64,000 bases of DNA from Oscillospiraceae bacterium (GCA_017887325.1 JAGHIE010000012.1:28091-92090); one strand, 5' to 3'; positions 44,342 to 55,362 are shown, counted from the stretch's first letter. The notes: generated from the sequence alone by a model not told the origin. Program-made: numbers and translations.

Positions 44342-45589
44342 TTATTTTTCAATAGAACCACTAATATCCATTTCAAGTTTAACATTTAATTGTATAGTAA
44401 CGTTTTTACCCTTTTCTACTCTATACACTGTTAAATCTAAACTATCTCCAGCTTTTTTACCTTTTAGCATATCTGCTACCTGCTCTGTACTATCTACTTC
44501 AATACCATTAATATGAGTAATTATATCCCCAGCTGTTAACCCTTTTCTATATGCATCTGTATCTTCAGATACAGACACAACTCTCATTCCTGCTGGAATT
44601 CCCATAGTATCTATTATATCTTGTTGTACAAGTTGATATGTTATTCCTATTTTAACTCTATCTGTAACATAACCATTTTGTATTATATCATCAATAATTG
44701 GTTTTGCTTCATTTATAGGAATTGCAAATCCTATACCCTCAAAAGATTGTATTTTTGCAGTATTAATTCCAATAACTTGACCATATTTATTTATCAATGC
44801 TCCACCTGAATTACCTGGATTTATAGGTGCATCAGTTTGTATATATTTTACAGTAGAATCATTTTGAATTTCTCTACTAACACCAGAAATAATTCCCTGT
44901 GTAACACTACCTGCTAACTCTAATCCTATAGGATTACCAATAGCAACAGCTCTTTGACCTACTTTCAAATTATCTGAATTTCCAAATGGTGCAACTTTCA
45001 AACCATTAGCAGATATTTTTAAAACTGCAATATCTGTTACTGTATCCACTCCCACAACTTGTGCTGTAAATATTTGACCATCACTTAAATGAACTTGTAC
45101 TGATTGACATATATTTTCCTTGTCAGAAGATACTACAGCATGTGCATTTGTAATGATATATCCGTCTTCACTCATTACAATACCACTTGCACTTCCACTT
45201 TCTTCTTTCTTGTTATCTTCTTCTGGAGTATATGTTGCAGTTATTCCCACTATTGATGGTATTAAGTTATCTGCAATATCTTCTGTTGATAATTCTTCTT
45301 TATCATCAATTTCTTCACTATTTATTTGTATTGTTGTATTATTACTTGGATTATTTGGAGCTTTACTTGCAACTGTTTTTAAACTATCTTCTTTTGGTGC
45401 TAATTTCATTCCAACAAGTAATAATGAAAATACGACAACTAAAATTATAAAAATCATACCAAAAGTTATTATTGCTGATTTTGGTTTCTTTCTTATTTTA
45501 TTTCTGTATACATCTTTTCCTTGTAAAAAGTTATCACTATTTTCTTCGTTTATTATTTCCCAATCTTTTAAATTTTCTTTGTCTTCCAT
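44342..45589 (-). CDS. htrA: HtrA/DegP-type membrane serine protease
   Basis: 415 residues: acidic cytosolic N-terminus, one transmembrane helix (about 40-62), extracellular trypsin-like domain with the triad His-150 (TNAHAVV), Asp-186 (VTDIAVLK) and Ser-261 (NPGNSGGAL), and one C-terminal PDZ domain (about 320-405). This degrades or refolds misfolded envelope proteins. It follows a two-component system on the same strand, which is the Bacillus CssRS-HtrA arrangement, so a role in secretion stress is inferred. Confidence 0.95.
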   Translation of the reverse strand: MEDKENLKDWEIINEENSDNFLQGKDVYRNKIRKKPKSAIITFGMIFIILVVVFSLLLVGMKLAPKEDSLKTVASKAPNNPSNNTTIQINSEEIDDKEELSTEDIADNLIPSIVGITATYTPEEDNKKEESGSASGIVMSEDGYIITNAHAVVSSDKENICQSVQVHLSDGQIFTAQVVGVDTVTDIAVLKISANGLKVAPFGNSDNLKVGQRAVAIGNPIGLELAGSVTQGIISGVSREIQNDSTVKYIQTDAPINPGNSGGALINKYGQVIGINTAKIQSFEGIGFAIPINEAKPIIDDIIQNGYVTDRVKIGITYQLVQQDIIDTMGIPAGMRVVSVSEDTDAYRKGLTAGDIITHINGIEVDSTEQVADMLKGKKAGDSLDLTVYRVEKGKNVTIQLNVKLEMDISGSIEK

Positions 45590-45617
45590 ATAAAATATAC
45601 TCCCTATAATTATTTAA

Positions 45618-47081
45618 TTAATTATCTTTTTCTACTAGCTTTTTTAATTTAGAAGATTGTTTTGAAGCTGGTAGAGAGAATAAAAATTCACAATATTCCC
45701 CTTTTACACTTTTTACAATAATTTCTCCACCATGTAAATTTATAATAGAATGAACTATATAAAGTCCTAATCCAACACCATTTTTATCTAATCCTCTTGA
45801 TCTATCTGTTTTATAAAATCTATCAAATACTCTAGGAATTTCCTCTCTGCTCAATCCTTCTCCTGAATTTTTTACACCAATTAAATAATTAGAAGCATTC
45901 TTGGTGAAATTAAATTCTATATATCCACCTTCGTTAGAAAACTTAATTGCGTTTTCTACTAAATTATATATAACTTGATGTATTAAGTCTGGGTCAGCTT
46001 CAACATATACTTTTTCTCTGTCTAACCCTCTAATTTCTAAATGTTTATTTTCTATTTGATGTTCTAAATTAAATAATGTTTGACAAATAGTATCTATCAT
46101 ATCTACTTTTTCTGGATTTAACTTCATTTCTCCAGCTTCTATTTGTGCTAAATTCAACATAGATCTAACTACTCTAGATAGTCGTTTAACTTCGTCTGAT
46201 ACTATTCTCAAATATTGTTTATGTTTTTCTTTTGGTATAGTTCCATCTAATATACCATCAATAAATCCTCCTATAGTTGTCATAGGTGTTTTTAACTCGT
46301 GTGATACATTAGAAATAAAACTTCTTCTCATATTTTCTAAAATTGATAATGATTCTGCCATATTATTCATAGACATTGCAAGTTGTCCTATTTCGTCTAA
46401 TCTTTCAACAGGCAACCTCTTTGAGAAATTACCTTTACCAAACTCTTTAGCAGCTTCACTCATATCTCTTAATGGTTTTACCATTTCATGAGTAACAAAA
46501 TTTATTATAATCATTACAACTAAGAATACACTCAATGCTGAAATTACAAACATTTTAAACATTTCTTTTAAAAAGGAATCAAAATGTCTGCTTACTTCCA
46601 TAGAAGCAAAAACATAACCTATTACATCTCCACTACTATTTTTTACAGCTTTTCCTACTGTAAAATATTTTTCACTATATAAATTTGAAAGTGTTCCTGT
46701 TTCCTTATATACTTCAGACTTATCTATTCTATCTAATATTGTTTCATCAATATCTTCTATTGTATGTGTACAAGGTGATTGCTCTGTACAATACACAGCT
46801 TTTGATGAATTTTTATTATAAACAAATATTTCTGATTTTGTTATATCTCCTAGAACTTTTAAATATTGATTAACTTCTATGCTATCATTCAAAATAATTT
46901 CTCTATTTTCACTTTCTATTTTTGAAATAGATTTATCTAATGTTGTTACCAAAGTATCATATTTTTCTTGTCTTATATATTGTGATGAAAACATCATCAA
47001 TACTATTCCTAATATGCTGATACTTATTAAAATAAGTGATACACAAATAGAAAAATACTTCTTAAATAATGTTTTTTGCAT
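45618..47081 (-). CDS. Membrane sensor histidine kinase
   Basis: 487 residues: two transmembrane helices (about 10-33 and 175-195) bracketing an extracellular domain of about 140 residues, HAMP (about 197-250, EMVKPLRDMSEAAKEFGKGNF), HisKA with His-261 (NVSHELKTPMTTI) and HATPase (N box LVENAIKFS, GEGLSREEIPRVFDRFY). The extracellular part has two Cys (residues 98 and 104), possibly a disulfide. 68 bases after the response regulator, with a hairpin in the gap. Partner htrA follows. WalK- or CssS-like is possible; no PAS domain is seen. Confidence 0.93.
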   Translation of the reverse strand: MQKTLFKKYFSICVSLILISISILGIVLMMFSSQYIRQEKYDTLVTTLDKSISKIESENREIILNDSIEVNQYLKVLGDITKSEIFVYNKNSSKAVYCTEQSPCTHTIEDIDETILDRIDKSEVYKETGTLSNLYSEKYFTVGKAVKNSSGDVIGYVFASMEVSRHFDSFLKEMFKMFVISALSVFLVVMIIINFVTHEMVKPLRDMSEAAKEFGKGNFSKRLPVERLDEIGQLAMSMNNMAESLSILENMRRSFISNVSHELKTPMTTIGGFIDGILDGTIPKEKHKQYLRIVSDEVKRLSRVVRSMLNLAQIEAGEMKLNPEKVDMIDTICQTLFNLEHQIENKHLEIRGLDREKVYVEADPDLIHQVIYNLVENAIKFSNEGGYIEFNFTKNASNYLIGVKNSGEGLSREEIPRVFDRFYKTDRSRGLDKNGVGLGLYIVHSIINLHGGEIIVKSVKGEYCEFLFSLPASKQSSKLKKLVEKDN

Positions 47082-47100
47082 ATCAAATCCCCCTATCTAC

Positions 47101-47134
47101 AAAAAATCAGGGATACGACAAGCATCCCTGTTTT
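47101..47134 (-). terminator. Attenuator hairpin between response regulator and kinase
   Basis: CAGGGAT / ATCCCTG (47108-47114 and 47124-47130), with T-rich tail on the minus strand (TTTTTT) and AAAA before. It lies within the RR-kinase operon and could lower kinase expression relative to the regulator. Confidence 0.65.
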
Positions 47135-47149
47135 ATTTAAGTACTATAA

Positions 47150-47842
47150 CTATTCGTTCACTTCAAATTTGTAGCCAACGCCCCATACAGTTTTTAATGC
47201 CCATTTATCAGAAACACCTTCAAGTTTTTCTCTTAAACGTTTAACATGAACATCGATAGTTCTTGAATCACCATAGTATTCAAATCCCCAAACTTCATCT
47301 AATAGTTGGTCACGAGTATATACTCTATTTGGATTTGAAGCTAAATGGAATAGTAATTCTAGTTCTTTAGGTGGTGTATCAACTACTTTACCGTCAACTT
47401 TTAATTCATATCTAGTCATATTTACAACTAATTTATCATATACAACTTCTTTAACTTCTTCTGATTGACTATTTTGTCCTATTCTTCTTAATACAGCTTT
47501 TATTCTAGCAATAACTTCTTTAGTATCAAAAGGTTTTACAACATAGTCATCTGCACCTAATTCTAAACCTAATACTTTATCAAAAGTTTCACCTTTTGCT
47601 GTTAACATTATTATAGGAGCATTAGATTTTTTTCTAATTTCTCTACATACTTGCCAACCATCTAATCCTGGTAACATAACATCTAACAATACCATATCAG
47701 GATTTAAAGCATTGAATTTTACAATAGCTTCTTCTCCATCATTTGATATCATTACACTATAACCTTCTTTTTCCAAATATAATCGAAGTAATTCGCATAT
47801 ATTTTTATCATCATCTACAACTAAAATTTTTCCTAATGACAT
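47150..47842 (-). CDS. OmpR-family response regulator
   Basis: 230 residues: receiver with KILVVDDDKNICELL, phospho-Asp-54 (VLLDVMLPGLDGW) and Lys in MLTAKGE, and a winged-helix C-terminus (PPKELELLFHLASNPNRVYT, DQLLDEVWGFEYYGDSRTID, VHVKRLREKL). AGGAGG upstream. Followed by the kinase and htrA, a stress-responsive unit. WalR/CssR-like. Confidence 0.94.
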   Translation of the reverse strand: MSLGKILVVDDDKNICELLRLYLEKEGYSVMISNDGEEAIVKFNALNPDMVLLDVMLPGLDGWQVCREIRKKSNAPIIMLTAKGETFDKVLGLELGADDYVVKPFDTKEVIARIKAVLRRIGQNSQSEEVKEVVYDKLVVNMTRYELKVDGKVVDTPPKELELLFHLASNPNRVYTRDQLLDEVWGFEYYGDSRTIDVHVKRLREKLEGVSDKWALKTVWGVGYKFEVNE

Positions 47843-48292
47843 AACAATTCCTCCTAACAGAATTCATTTTTATATAAACTAATTCTTATTCTCTAATTTT
47901 AATTTATGAATAAATATAATTAATTTAACAAATTCATTTATATATATCCATTATACACTGTATTTAATTTAATAAATGAATAATTTGCTAACAATTTCAA
48001 AAAACTCTTTAAAAATTAGCAATAAAATTGGTATAAATTCACACATATAAATTATAACTTTCTATATCTATATTGTATATCAGTTTTGCTTTTTTAACAA
48101 GTAAAACTGATAAATTTTTTATTGTTTTTACCTATATTTACGATTAATATTTTATATTAAAAGATAAATCGTAATAAATCTTAGTAAAATTAAAAAATAT
48201 AATCTTTTAATTTACTTTTATGTCTATTTATGGTATCATATATATAATTATGGTTATAAATTAAATATCTATATAGAAATGGTGATGAAATA
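47843..48292. other. 450-base AT-rich intergenic region, with a hairpin that may end a small RNA
   Basis: Between the divergent response regulator and ychF. A 14-bp stem (48078-48091 with 48099-48112, TATCAGTTTTGCTT / AAGTAAAACTGATA, one G-U when read as plus RNA), loop ttttaac, then TTTTTT and further T-rich bases. As there is no plus-strand gene upstream, it could be a terminator of an sRNA. TTGCTAA (47985-47991) and TTAGCAA (48016-48022) form a distant inverted repeat. No gene seen. Confidence 0.4.
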
Positions 48293-49390
48293 ATGAAACT
48301 AGGTATGGTTGGTTTACCAAATGTTGGTAAAAGTACTTTATTCAATGCTTTAACAAACGCAGGTGCTGAATCTGCAAACTATCCTTTCTGTACAATAGAA
48401 CCAAATGTTGGTGTTGTATCTGTTCCAGATGAAAGACTTGATTATTTAGCAAAACTTTATAATCCTAAAAAATTTACTCCAGCTGTTTTAGAATTTGTTG
48501 ATATAGCTGGTTTAGTAAAAGGAGCTTCAAAAGGTGAAGGTTTAGGTAATAAGTTCTTATCTAATATTAGAGAAGTAGATGCTATTGTTCATGTTGTTAG
48601 ATGTTTTGAAGACGGAAATATTGTTCATGTTGATGGTAGTATTGGACCAAAAAGAGATATTGAAACAATTAATCTTGAATTAATATTCTCTGATATGGAA
48701 ATATTAGAAAGACGCTTATCTAAAACAATTAAAGCTGCTAAAGCTGATAAAAAATTACAAGTAGAAGTTGACTTTTTACAAAGATTAATGGCTCATTTAG
48801 AATCTGGTAAATCTGCAAGAGCATTTGACTTCACTGATGATGAGTTGGAAATGATTAAACAAACTCCTTTATTATCAAATAAACCTGTAATCTATGCAGC
48901 TAATATGTGTGAAGAAGATTTTTCTAGTAATATAGAAGAAAATCCATTCTATCAAGAAGTTTTAGAAGTTGCAAAAGAAGAAAACTCAGCAGTTTTACCA
49001 ATATGTGCTAAAATCGAAGAAGATATGGTTGACATGGACGCTGAAGACAAAGCTATGTTCTTAGAAGAACTTGGATTAAAAGAATCAGGCTTGGATAGAA
49101 TAATTAAAGAAGGTTATGCTTTATTAGGTTTAATTTCTTATTTAACAGCAGGTTCTGACGAAGTTAGAGCATGGACAATCACTAAAGGCACAAAAGCTCC
49201 TGGTGCTGCTGGTAAAATTCATACTGACTTTGAAAAAGGTTTTATCCGTGCTGAAATAGTAAGTTTTGATGATTTAGTTGCTTGTGATGGTTCTATGACA
49301 ACAGCTAAAGAAAAAGGCCTTGTTAGATTAGAAGGTAAAGAATATGTTATGAACGATGGTGACATCGTAAACTTCCGTTTTAATGTTTAA
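48293..49390 (+). CDS. ychF: Redox-regulated ATPase YchF
   Basis: 365-residue Obg-like ATPase/GTPase. [15 protein letters not shown] at the start, the [12 protein letters not shown] switch, [17 protein letters not shown], a NKxD-like NMCEED in place of the G4, and the C-terminal TGS-like domain ([26 protein letters not shown]). Member of a conserved family with ATP preference and links to ribosomes and stress response. Stands alone, ends at a long palindromic terminator. Confidence 0.97.
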   Translation: MKLGMVGLPNVGKSTLFNALTNAGAESANYPFCTIEPNVGVVSVPDERLDYLAKLYNPKKFTPAVLEFVDIAGLVKGASKGEGLGNKFLSNIREVDAIVHVVRCFEDGNIVHVDGSIGPKRDIETINLELIFSDMEILERRLSKTIKAAKADKKLQVEVDFLQRLMAHLESGKSARAFDFTDDELEMIKQTPLLSNKPVIYAANMCEEDFSSNIEENPFYQEVLEVAKEENSAVLPICAKIEEDMVDMDAEDKAMFLEELGLKESGLDRIIKEGYALLGLISYLTAGSDEVRAWTITKGTKAPGAAGKIHTDFEKGFIRAEIVSFDDLVACDGSMTTAKEKGLVRLEGKEYVMNDGDIVNFRFNV

Positions 49391-49430
49391 AAAATAAGCT
49401 ATGTAGTTTATAAACTACATAGCTTATTTT
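49391..49430. terminator. 40-base perfect palindromic terminator between ychF and the AGCS gene
   Basis: AAAATAAGCTATGTAGTTTA and its exact complement (49411-49430) with no loop bases, symmetric A/T ends; serves convergent ychF and AGCS. Confidence 0.93.
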
Positions 49431-50859
49431 ATTTATGTTCTCCACCTAAAGTATTATTAAAATATCTTTTTGTTTCCTTTATAACTACTCCACTTAAAGC
49501 TGTCAAAGCAATTAAGTTTGGAAATGCCATTAATCCATTAAATACATCTGCAATGTTCCATACAACTGATACTGTCATATATGGTCCTATAAAAATTGCT
49601 ACGATATATAAATATCTATATACCATTATTGATGTCATGCTTCCGTTTGTTAAATATTCAATACATCTTTCTCCGTAATAGTTCCAACCTAATATAGTTG
49701 TAAAAGCAAAAAATATTAAACAAACCATTAATATTCCACTACTAACTATTGCTGGAAATGGTAATCCTTTTTGGAAAGCGTCTATTGTAATATTTACACC
49801 TTCTAATTTTTTACCCACAATTTCTGGATTCCAAGAACCAGCTATAACAACTGTTAATCCTGTCATAGTACATATAACTATTGTATCAATAAATGTACCT
49901 GTCATTGATACTAAACCTTGTCTTACAGGCTCTTTTGTTTTTGCTGCAGCTGCTGCAATTGGAGCAGACCCCAAACCAGATTCATTTGAAAATATGCCTC
50001 TAGCAATACCACTTTGCATTGCAACTATCATAGAACCTACTACTCCACCAGCAACAGCATTTAAACCAAATGCACCTTTTATAATTTGATTAATAGCTTG
50101 TGGTATTTCTTTAAAATTAAAAATTAAAACTAAAACACAAATTGTAACATATAATACAGCCATAAAAGGAACTATAACTTCTGATACTTTTGCTATTCTT
50201 TTTATTCCACCTATAACTACTAAAGCGACGCAAATTGTTAAAATTATTCCAGTAATTATTAATGGTAAACTATATTCCCCAAAAGACAACTTTAAAGTTG
50301 GTAATTTTTGATTTGAAAATAAATTATTTACAGCAGATGTAATACCATTAACTTGTGTAAAAGTACCTATACCTAATAAACCAACACCTGCACCAAAGAA
50401 GGCAAATATTTTTGCCAATGGTCTCCATTTTTTCCCCATACCATTTTCAATATAATAAAATGGACCTCCTATTACATGACCATCTTCATTTATCGTACGA
50501 TATTTTATAGCAAGTAAACCTTCTGCATATTTTGTAGCCATTCCAAAAAAAGCTGCTAACCACATCCAAAATAAAGCTCCAGGTCCACCCAAAGCAATAG
50601 CAGTTGCTACACCTACTATATTTCCAGTTCCTATTGTAGCACTTAAAGCTGTGCACAACGCCCCAAAACTGGTTACTTCACCATCTCCTGATTCTTCCTC
50701 TTTAAACATAAATTTGAAAGCTTTTGGTAAATGACGAATTTGTAAAACACCCATACGAATTGTTAAATAAATTCCTACCGCTAAAATAAAAATAATTAGT
50801 GGTAGCCCCCATACCATACCGTTTAACCAAACGATAAAATCATTGATTTTAGTAAGCAT
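49429..50859 (-). CDS. Alanine/glycine:cation symporter (AGCS family)
   Basis: 476 residues from the ATG at 50859 (AGAGG upstream; earlier in-frame Met at 50922 adds an untypical stretch that overlaps the riboswitch terminator). About ten transmembrane helices and the conserved AGCS motifs LCTALSATIGTGNIVGVATA, GPGALFWMWLAAFFGMATKYAEG and FSNESGLGSAP. Takes up glycine or alanine with Na+ or H+. The upstream glycine riboswitch indicates glycine as the relevant substrate or export cargo. Confidence 0.95.
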   Translation of the reverse strand: MLTKINDFIVWLNGMVWGLPLIIFILAVGIYLTIRMGVLQIRHLPKAFKFMFKEEESGDGEVTSFGALCTALSATIGTGNIVGVATAIALGGPGALFWMWLAAFFGMATKYAEGLLAIKYRTINEDGHVIGGPFYYIENGMGKKWRPLAKIFAFFGAGVGLLGIGTFTQVNGITSAVNNLFSNQKLPTLKLSFGEYSLPLIITGIILTICVALVVIGGIKRIAKVSEVIVPFMAVLYVTICVLVLIFNFKEIPQAINQIIKGAFGLNAVAGGVVGSMIVAMQSGIARGIFSNESGLGSAPIAAAAAKTKEPVRQGLVSMTGTFIDTIVICTMTGLTVVIAGSWNPEIVGKKLEGVNITIDAFQKGLPFPAIVSSGILMVCLIFFAFTTILGWNYYGERCIEYLTNGSMTSIMVYRYLYIVAIFIGPYMTVSVVWNIADVFNGLMAFPNLIALTALSGVVIKETKRYFNNTLGGEHK

Positions 50860-50906
50860 TGTAAAAATTCCTCTCTTTAAATAAAATATTTTTTGTTTTA
50901 AAAAAC

Positions 50907-50936
50907 AAAAAGGCCAAATCAAATTAATGATTTGGC
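50907..50936 (-). terminator. Expression-platform terminator of the glycine riboswitch
   Basis: Minus-strand GCCAAATCA / TGATTTGGC hairpin followed by CTTTTTG. It lies between the aptamer and the AGCS start. Confidence 0.85.
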
Positions 50937-50965
50937 TCTCTTAAAGAGTAAGACACTAGCAATGT

Positions 50966-51062
50966 AAGCTCTGTCCTTTTGCCTGAGAGATTAATAAGAA
51001 AATTTCCTATTTTACACCTTCGGCGCCCTTTATCTAATAGATTTTGGAACTCTCCAGAGAAC
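50966..51062 (-). promoter_or_regulatory. Glycine riboswitch aptamer
   Basis: Minus-strand core: TCTCTGGAGAGTTCC, then GGGCGCCGAAGG, then CTCTCAGGCAAAAGGACAGAGC. These are the hallmark segments of glycine aptamers (GGAGAG, GCGCCGAAGG, CAGGCAAAAGGACAG). One aptamer only is clear. It controls the AGCS transporter, a common arrangement in Firmicutes. Sense of the switch (on or off) is not determined. Confidence 0.93.
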
Positions 51063-51085
51063 CAGTTTTCAAAACTGATATTGTT

Positions 51086-51114
51086 AATTTAACACATAAT
51101 ACATAATTTTTCAA
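51086..51114 (-). promoter_or_regulatory. Promoter of the glycine riboswitch-AGCS unit
   Basis: Minus-strand TTGAAA (51109-51114), 17-base spacer, TAAATT (51086-51091). It ends about 24 bases before the riboswitch core. The same -10 variant as in hrcA. Confidence 0.7.
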
Positions 51115-51240
51115 TAAAAACATATAATTTTATTTTCAAAAATGTTAATATTACCAAGTGTCTTTATATTATAAATAGCATATTTGTGTATTTAATATAT
51201 ATACAACTGTATTTATATAATAAACATTTTTACAAAAATA

Positions 51241-51275
51241 AAAATCCGAAAACTTTTCAGTCTTCGGATTTTTTT
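51241..51275 (-). terminator. Terminator after tuf
   Basis: Stem AAAATCCGAA-a-AC / GT-c-TTCGGATTTT with T run, 17 bases after the tuf stop on the minus strand. It ends the rpsL-rpsG-fusA-tuf transcript. Confidence 0.92.
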
Positions 51276-51291
51276 ATAATTAAAATATTAA

Positions 51292-52491
51292 TTATTCATT
51301 GATTGCAGAAACAACGCCTGAACCTACTGTTCTACCACCTTCACGGATAGCAAAACGTAAACCTTCTTCGATAGCGATAGGTGTGATTAATTCAACATTG
51401 ATTGTAATGTTGTCGCCTGGCATAGCCATTTCTGTACCTTCTGGTAATTGGATAACACCTGTAACGTCTGTTGTTCTGAAGAAGAATTGTGGACGGTAGT
51501 TGTTGAAGAATGGTGTATGACGGCCACCTTCATCTTTTTTCAATACGTAGATTTGGCCAGAGAATTTTGTATGAGGATTGATTGTTCCTGGTTTACATAA
51601 TACTTGACCTCTTTGGATGTCAGATCTTTGAACACCACGTAATAAAGCACCGATGTTATCACCTGCTTCAGCGTAGTCAAGAATTTTTCTGAACATTTCG
51701 ATACCTGTAACAACAGTTTTAGCTCTTTCTTCTGTTAAACCGATAATTTCAACTTCGTCAGAAGTTTTTAATTGACCTCTTTCAACTCTACCTGTAGCAA
51801 CTGTACCACGACCTGTGATTGTGAATACGTCTTCTACTGGCATTAAGAATGGTAAGTCAGCTTTTCTTTCTGGAGTTGGGATATATTCGTCAACTGCAGC
51901 CATTAAGTCTAAGATTGGTTTGTAAGCTTCGTTGTTGATATCGTCTGGAGCTTCTAATGCTTGTAAAGCAGAACCAGCGATGATTGGTGTATCGTCACCT
52001 GGGAATTCGTATTCGTTTAATAATTCACGAATTTCCATTTCTACTAATTCTAATAATTCAGCATCGTCAACTTGGTCAGCTTTGTTCATGAAAACAACGA
52101 TGTAAGGTACACCAACTTGGCGAGATAATAAGATGTGTTCACGAGTTTGTGGCATTGGGCCGTCAGCTGCAGAAACAACTAAGATAGCACCGTCCATTTG
52201 AGCAGCACCTGTGATCATGTTTTTAACGTAGTCAGCATGTCCTGGGCAGTCAACGTGAGCATAGTGACGGTTTTCTGTTTCATATTCAACGTGAGCAGTA
52301 TTGATTGTAATACCACGTTCTCTTTCTTCTGGAGCAGAGTCAATGTTTGAGTAGTCTTTGTATTCTGCTGTACCTCTTAATGCTAATGTTTTTGTAATAG
52401 CAGCTGTTAATGTTGTTTTACCGTGGTCAACGTGGCCGATTGTACCAATGTTAACGTGTGGCTTATTTCTTTCAAATTTAGCTTTTGCCAT
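51292..52491 (-). CDS. tuf: Elongation factor Tu
   Basis: 399 residues: [21 protein letters not shown] motifs [15 protein letters not shown] and NKAD, and the RGITI switch. Delivers aminoacyl-tRNA to the ribosome. Codon use is that of highly expressed genes. Last gene of the str operon after fusA; leader has a hairpin. AGGGAGG before the ATG. Confidence 0.98.
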   Translation of the reverse strand: MAKAKFERNKPHVNIGTIGHVDHGKTTLTAAITKTLALRGTAEYKDYSNIDSAPEERERGITINTAHVEYETENRHYAHVDCPGHADYVKNMITGAAQMDGAILVVSAADGPMPQTREHILLSRQVGVPYIVVFMNKADQVDDAELLELVEMEIRELLNEYEFPGDDTPIIAGSALQALEAPDDINNEAYKPILDLMAAVDEYIPTPERKADLPFLMPVEDVFTITGRGTVATGRVERGQLKTSDEVEIIGLTEERAKTVVTGIEMFRKILDYAEAGDNIGALLRGVQRSDIQRGQVLCKPGTINPHTKFSGQIYVLKKDEGGRHTPFFNNYRPQFFFRTTDVTGVIQLPEGTEMAMPGDNITINVELITPIAIEEGLRFAIREGGRTVGSGVVSAINE

Positions 52492-52530
52492 TTGAATTTC
52501 CTCCCTTAATAAAAGATTTATAAATTTACC

Positions 52531-52554
52531 TGACTAGACATTAAAGTCTAGTCA
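52531..52554. other. Hairpin between fusA and tuf
   Basis: Perfect stem TGACTAGAC / GTCTAGTCA, loop attaaa. It could be a partial terminator or an mRNA stabiliser. The arm TGACTAGA also occurs in the rpoC terminator at 56014-56045. Confidence 0.6.
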
Positions 52555-52635
52555 AAGTCAACTTACATATATTCTAACAATTTCTAATATAAATTTCAAT
52601 AGTTTTTACAAACAAATCAACTTATTTTATAAAAA

Positions 52636-54720
52636 TTAAGCGTTATCTTTGTTACGTTTACTCATAATTTTTTCAGAAATTGATTTTGGAACTTCCATGT
52701 AATGGCTAGGTTCCATTGTGTATTGTCCACGACCTTGTGTTTTTGAACGTAAGTCGTTAGAATAACCGAACATATCAGATAATGGAACGAAAGCATTGAT
52801 TTGTTGAGCACCAGCTCTAGCTTCCATACCTTGAACTTGTCCACGACGAGAGTTCAAGTCACCGATAACGTCGCCCATGTATTCTTCTGGAACAATAACT
52901 GTAACTTTCATGATAGGTTCAAGGATAACAGGAGCACCTTTTCTCATAGCTTCTTTAAATGCCATAGATCCAGCAATTTTGAATGCCATTTCAGAGGAGT
53001 CAACGTCATGGTATGAACCATCATATAACTCAACTTTTACGTCAACAACAGGGTAGCCAGCTAATATACCAGCTTGCATAGCACCTTGAATACCAGCGTC
53101 AACAGCAGGGATGTATTCTTTAGGAATAGCACCACCAACGATTGCGTTTTTGAATTCGTAGCCTGCACCTGATTCGTTTGGTTCAACTTTAATTTTAACG
53201 TGACCGTATTGACCTTTACCACCAGATTGTCTAGCATATTTGTGGTCAACATCAGCACTTTGAGTTATAGTTTCTTTATAAGCAACTTGAGGAGCACCAA
53301 CATTTGCTTCTACTTTAAATTCTCTTAACATACGGTCAACGATGATATCTAAGTGTAACTCACCCATACCAGCGATGATTGTTTGACCTGTTTCTTGGTC
53401 TGTGTATGTTTTGAATGTTGGGTCTTCTTCAGCTAATTTTGCAAGAGCAATACCCATTTTTTCTTGACCAGCTTTTGTTTTTGGTTCAATAGCTAGAGAA
53501 ATAACAGGTTCTGGGAAGTCCATAGATTCTAGAATGATTGGGTGTTTAGGATCACATAGAGTATCCCCAGTTGTTGTATTTTTTAAACCAACAGCAGCAG
53601 CGATATCACCAGCGTAACATACTTCGATATCTTTTCTGTTGTTAGCATGCATTTGTAGGATACGACCGATTCTTTCGTTGTTATCTTTGTTTGCATTGTA
53701 TACTTGTGTACCAGCAACCATGTTACCAGAATATACACGGAAGAAACATAATTTACCTACGAATGGGTCAGTAGCAATTTTAAATGCTAAAGCAGCTAAA
53801 GGTTCAGTATCAGAAGATGGTCTTACTTCTTCTTCTCCAGTTTCTGGGTTGATACCTTTGATTTGTTCAACGTCTAATGGAGATGGCATGTAGTCTACTA
53901 CAGCATCCAATAATTTTTGAACACCTTTATTTTTATAAGATGTACCACAAACAACAGGAACTATTTCATTAGCGATAGTACCTTTACGAATAGCAGCTTT
54001 GATTTCTTCTTTAGTTAGTTCTTCACCTTCTAAATATTTCATCATTAACTCTTCGTCTTGTTCAGCTACAGCTTCTAATAATGCATTGTGATATTCTTCT
54101 GCTTTTTCTTTCATATCTTCTGGAATTTCAGTAATTTCCATATCTTTACCTAAGTCATCTTTATAGATGATAGCATCCATATCGATTAGGTCAACAATAC
54201 CGCAGAATGTATCTTCAGCACCGATTGGTAATTGAATTGGAACAGCATTACATTTTAATCTGTCTTTCATCATGCTAACAACGTTGTAGAAGTCAGCACC
54301 CATGATATCCATTTTATTAACATAAGCCATTCTTGGAACTTTATAGTCATTAGCTTGACGCCATACTGTTTCAGATTGAGGTTCAACCCCACCTTTAGCA
54401 CAGAAAACAGTTACAGAACCGTCAAGAACTCTTAAAGAACGTTGTACTTCAACTGTAAAGTCAACGTGTCCTGGAGTATCGATAATATTTACTCTATGGC
54501 CATTCCAGTGAGCTGTTGTAGCAGCAGAAGTAATTGTAATACCTCTTTCTTGCTCTTGAGCCATCCAGTCCATTGTAGCAGCACCATCATGTGTTTCACC
54601 GATTTTACGGTTTACACCAGTGTAGAACAAAATACGTTCAGTAGTAGTTGTTTTACCTGCGTCAATGTGGGCCATTATACCAATATTACGAGTTAATTCA
54701 AGTGAGACATCTCTTGGCAT
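52636..54720 (-). CDS. fusA: Elongation factor G
   Basis: 694-residue translocase GTPase: [42 protein letters not shown]; domains II-V complete to [14 protein letters not shown] tail. Promotes ribosome translocation and recycling. AAGGAGAAG before the ATG. Between rpsG and tuf. Confidence 0.98.
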   Translation of the reverse strand: MPRDVSLELTRNIGIMAHIDAGKTTTTERILFYTGVNRKIGETHDGAATMDWMAQEQERGITITSAATTAHWNGHRVNIIDTPGHVDFTVEVQRSLRVLDGSVTVFCAKGGVEPQSETVWRQANDYKVPRMAYVNKMDIMGADFYNVVSMMKDRLKCNAVPIQLPIGAEDTFCGIVDLIDMDAIIYKDDLGKDMEITEIPEDMKEKAEEYHNALLEAVAEQDEELMMKYLEGEELTKEEIKAAIRKGTIANEIVPVVCGTSYKNKGVQKLLDAVVDYMPSPLDVEQIKGINPETGEEEVRPSSDTEPLAALAFKIATDPFVGKLCFFRVYSGNMVAGTQVYNANKDNNERIGRILQMHANNRKDIEVCYAGDIAAAVGLKNTTTGDTLCDPKHPIILESMDFPEPVISLAIEPKTKAGQEKMGIALAKLAEEDPTFKTYTDQETGQTIIAGMGELHLDIIVDRMLREFKVEANVGAPQVAYKETITQSADVDHKYARQSGGKGQYGHVKIKVEPNESGAGYEFKNAIVGGAIPKEYIPAVDAGIQGAMQAGILAGYPVVDVKVELYDGSYHDVDSSEMAFKIAGSMAFKEAMRKGAPVILEPIMKVTVIVPEEYMGDVIGDLNSRRGQVQGMEARAGAQQINAFVPLSDMFGYSNDLRSKTQGRGQYTMEPSHYMEVPKSISEKIMSKRNKDNA

Positions 54721-54745
54721 AATTCTTCTCCTTAATCTTTTTATG

Positions 54746-54784
54746 AAACTAAACTAAAGCTTATAATAAGCCTTAGTTTAGTTT
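54746..54784. other. Hairpin between rpsG and fusA
   Basis: 18-bp stem with one mismatch: AAACTAAACTAA / TTAGTTTAGTTT outside, GCTTAT / ATAAGC inside. It lies 25 bases before the fusA start; likely mRNA processing or partial termination in the str operon. Confidence 0.65.
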
Positions 54785-54822
54785 GAAATATACGTATTAA
54801 ATTATTGATACACTTAAACAGA

Positions 54823-55293
54823 TTACCATCTGTAGTGAGCAAACGCTTTGTTAGCTTCAGCCATTTTATGTGTATCTTCACGTTTTTTGCAAGCACCACC
54901 GTTGCCGTTGATAGCATCTAGGATTTCGCCTGCTAGACGTTCTTTCATTGTTTTTTCGCCACGAGCTCTAGCATAAGTTGTTAACCATCTTAAACCTAGA
55001 GTTTGTTTTCTTTCTGGACGAACTTCCATTGGAACTTGGTATGTTGCACCACCAACACGACGAGCTTTAACCTCTAATAATGGCATAATGTTTTCCATAG
55101 CTTCGTCGAAAGCTTCTAATGCATCTTTACCGCTTTTTTCTGCAACGATTTCAAATGCACCATAAACAATTTTTTGAGCAACACCTTTTTTACCGTCAAG
55201 CATAACATTGTTGATTAGACGAGTAACTAGTGTTGAATTATAAAGCGGATCACATAAAACTTCACGTTTAGCAATCTTACCTCTTCTTGGCAT
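54823..55293 (-). CDS. rpsG: 30S ribosomal protein S7
   Basis: 156-residue uS7 from the ATG at 55293 (GGAGGG upstream). Motifs: [34 protein letters not shown], [60 protein letters not shown]. Assembles 16S rRNA 3' domain. It lies 134 bases after rpsL with hairpins in the gap. Confidence 0.97.
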   Translation of the reverse strand: MPRRGKIAKREVLCDPLYNSTLVTRLINNVMLDGKKGVAQKIVYGAFEIVAEKSGKDALEAFDEAMENIMPLLEVKARRVGGATYQVPMEVRPERKQTLGLRWLTTYARARGEKTMKERLAGEILDAINGNGGACKKREDTHKMAEANKAFAHYRW

Positions 55294-55362
55294 TTCGCTT
55301 CCCTCCTTCATAGTATGAATTCATTGGTACTCGAAAGCAATTACTCTCCCGTTGGCCACTTT

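Noticed and set aside
48293..49390. YchF as a second Obg GTPase duplicated from obgE
   Set aside because: Distinct conserved family with its own [10 protein letters not shown] and C-terminal signatures; not a duplication.
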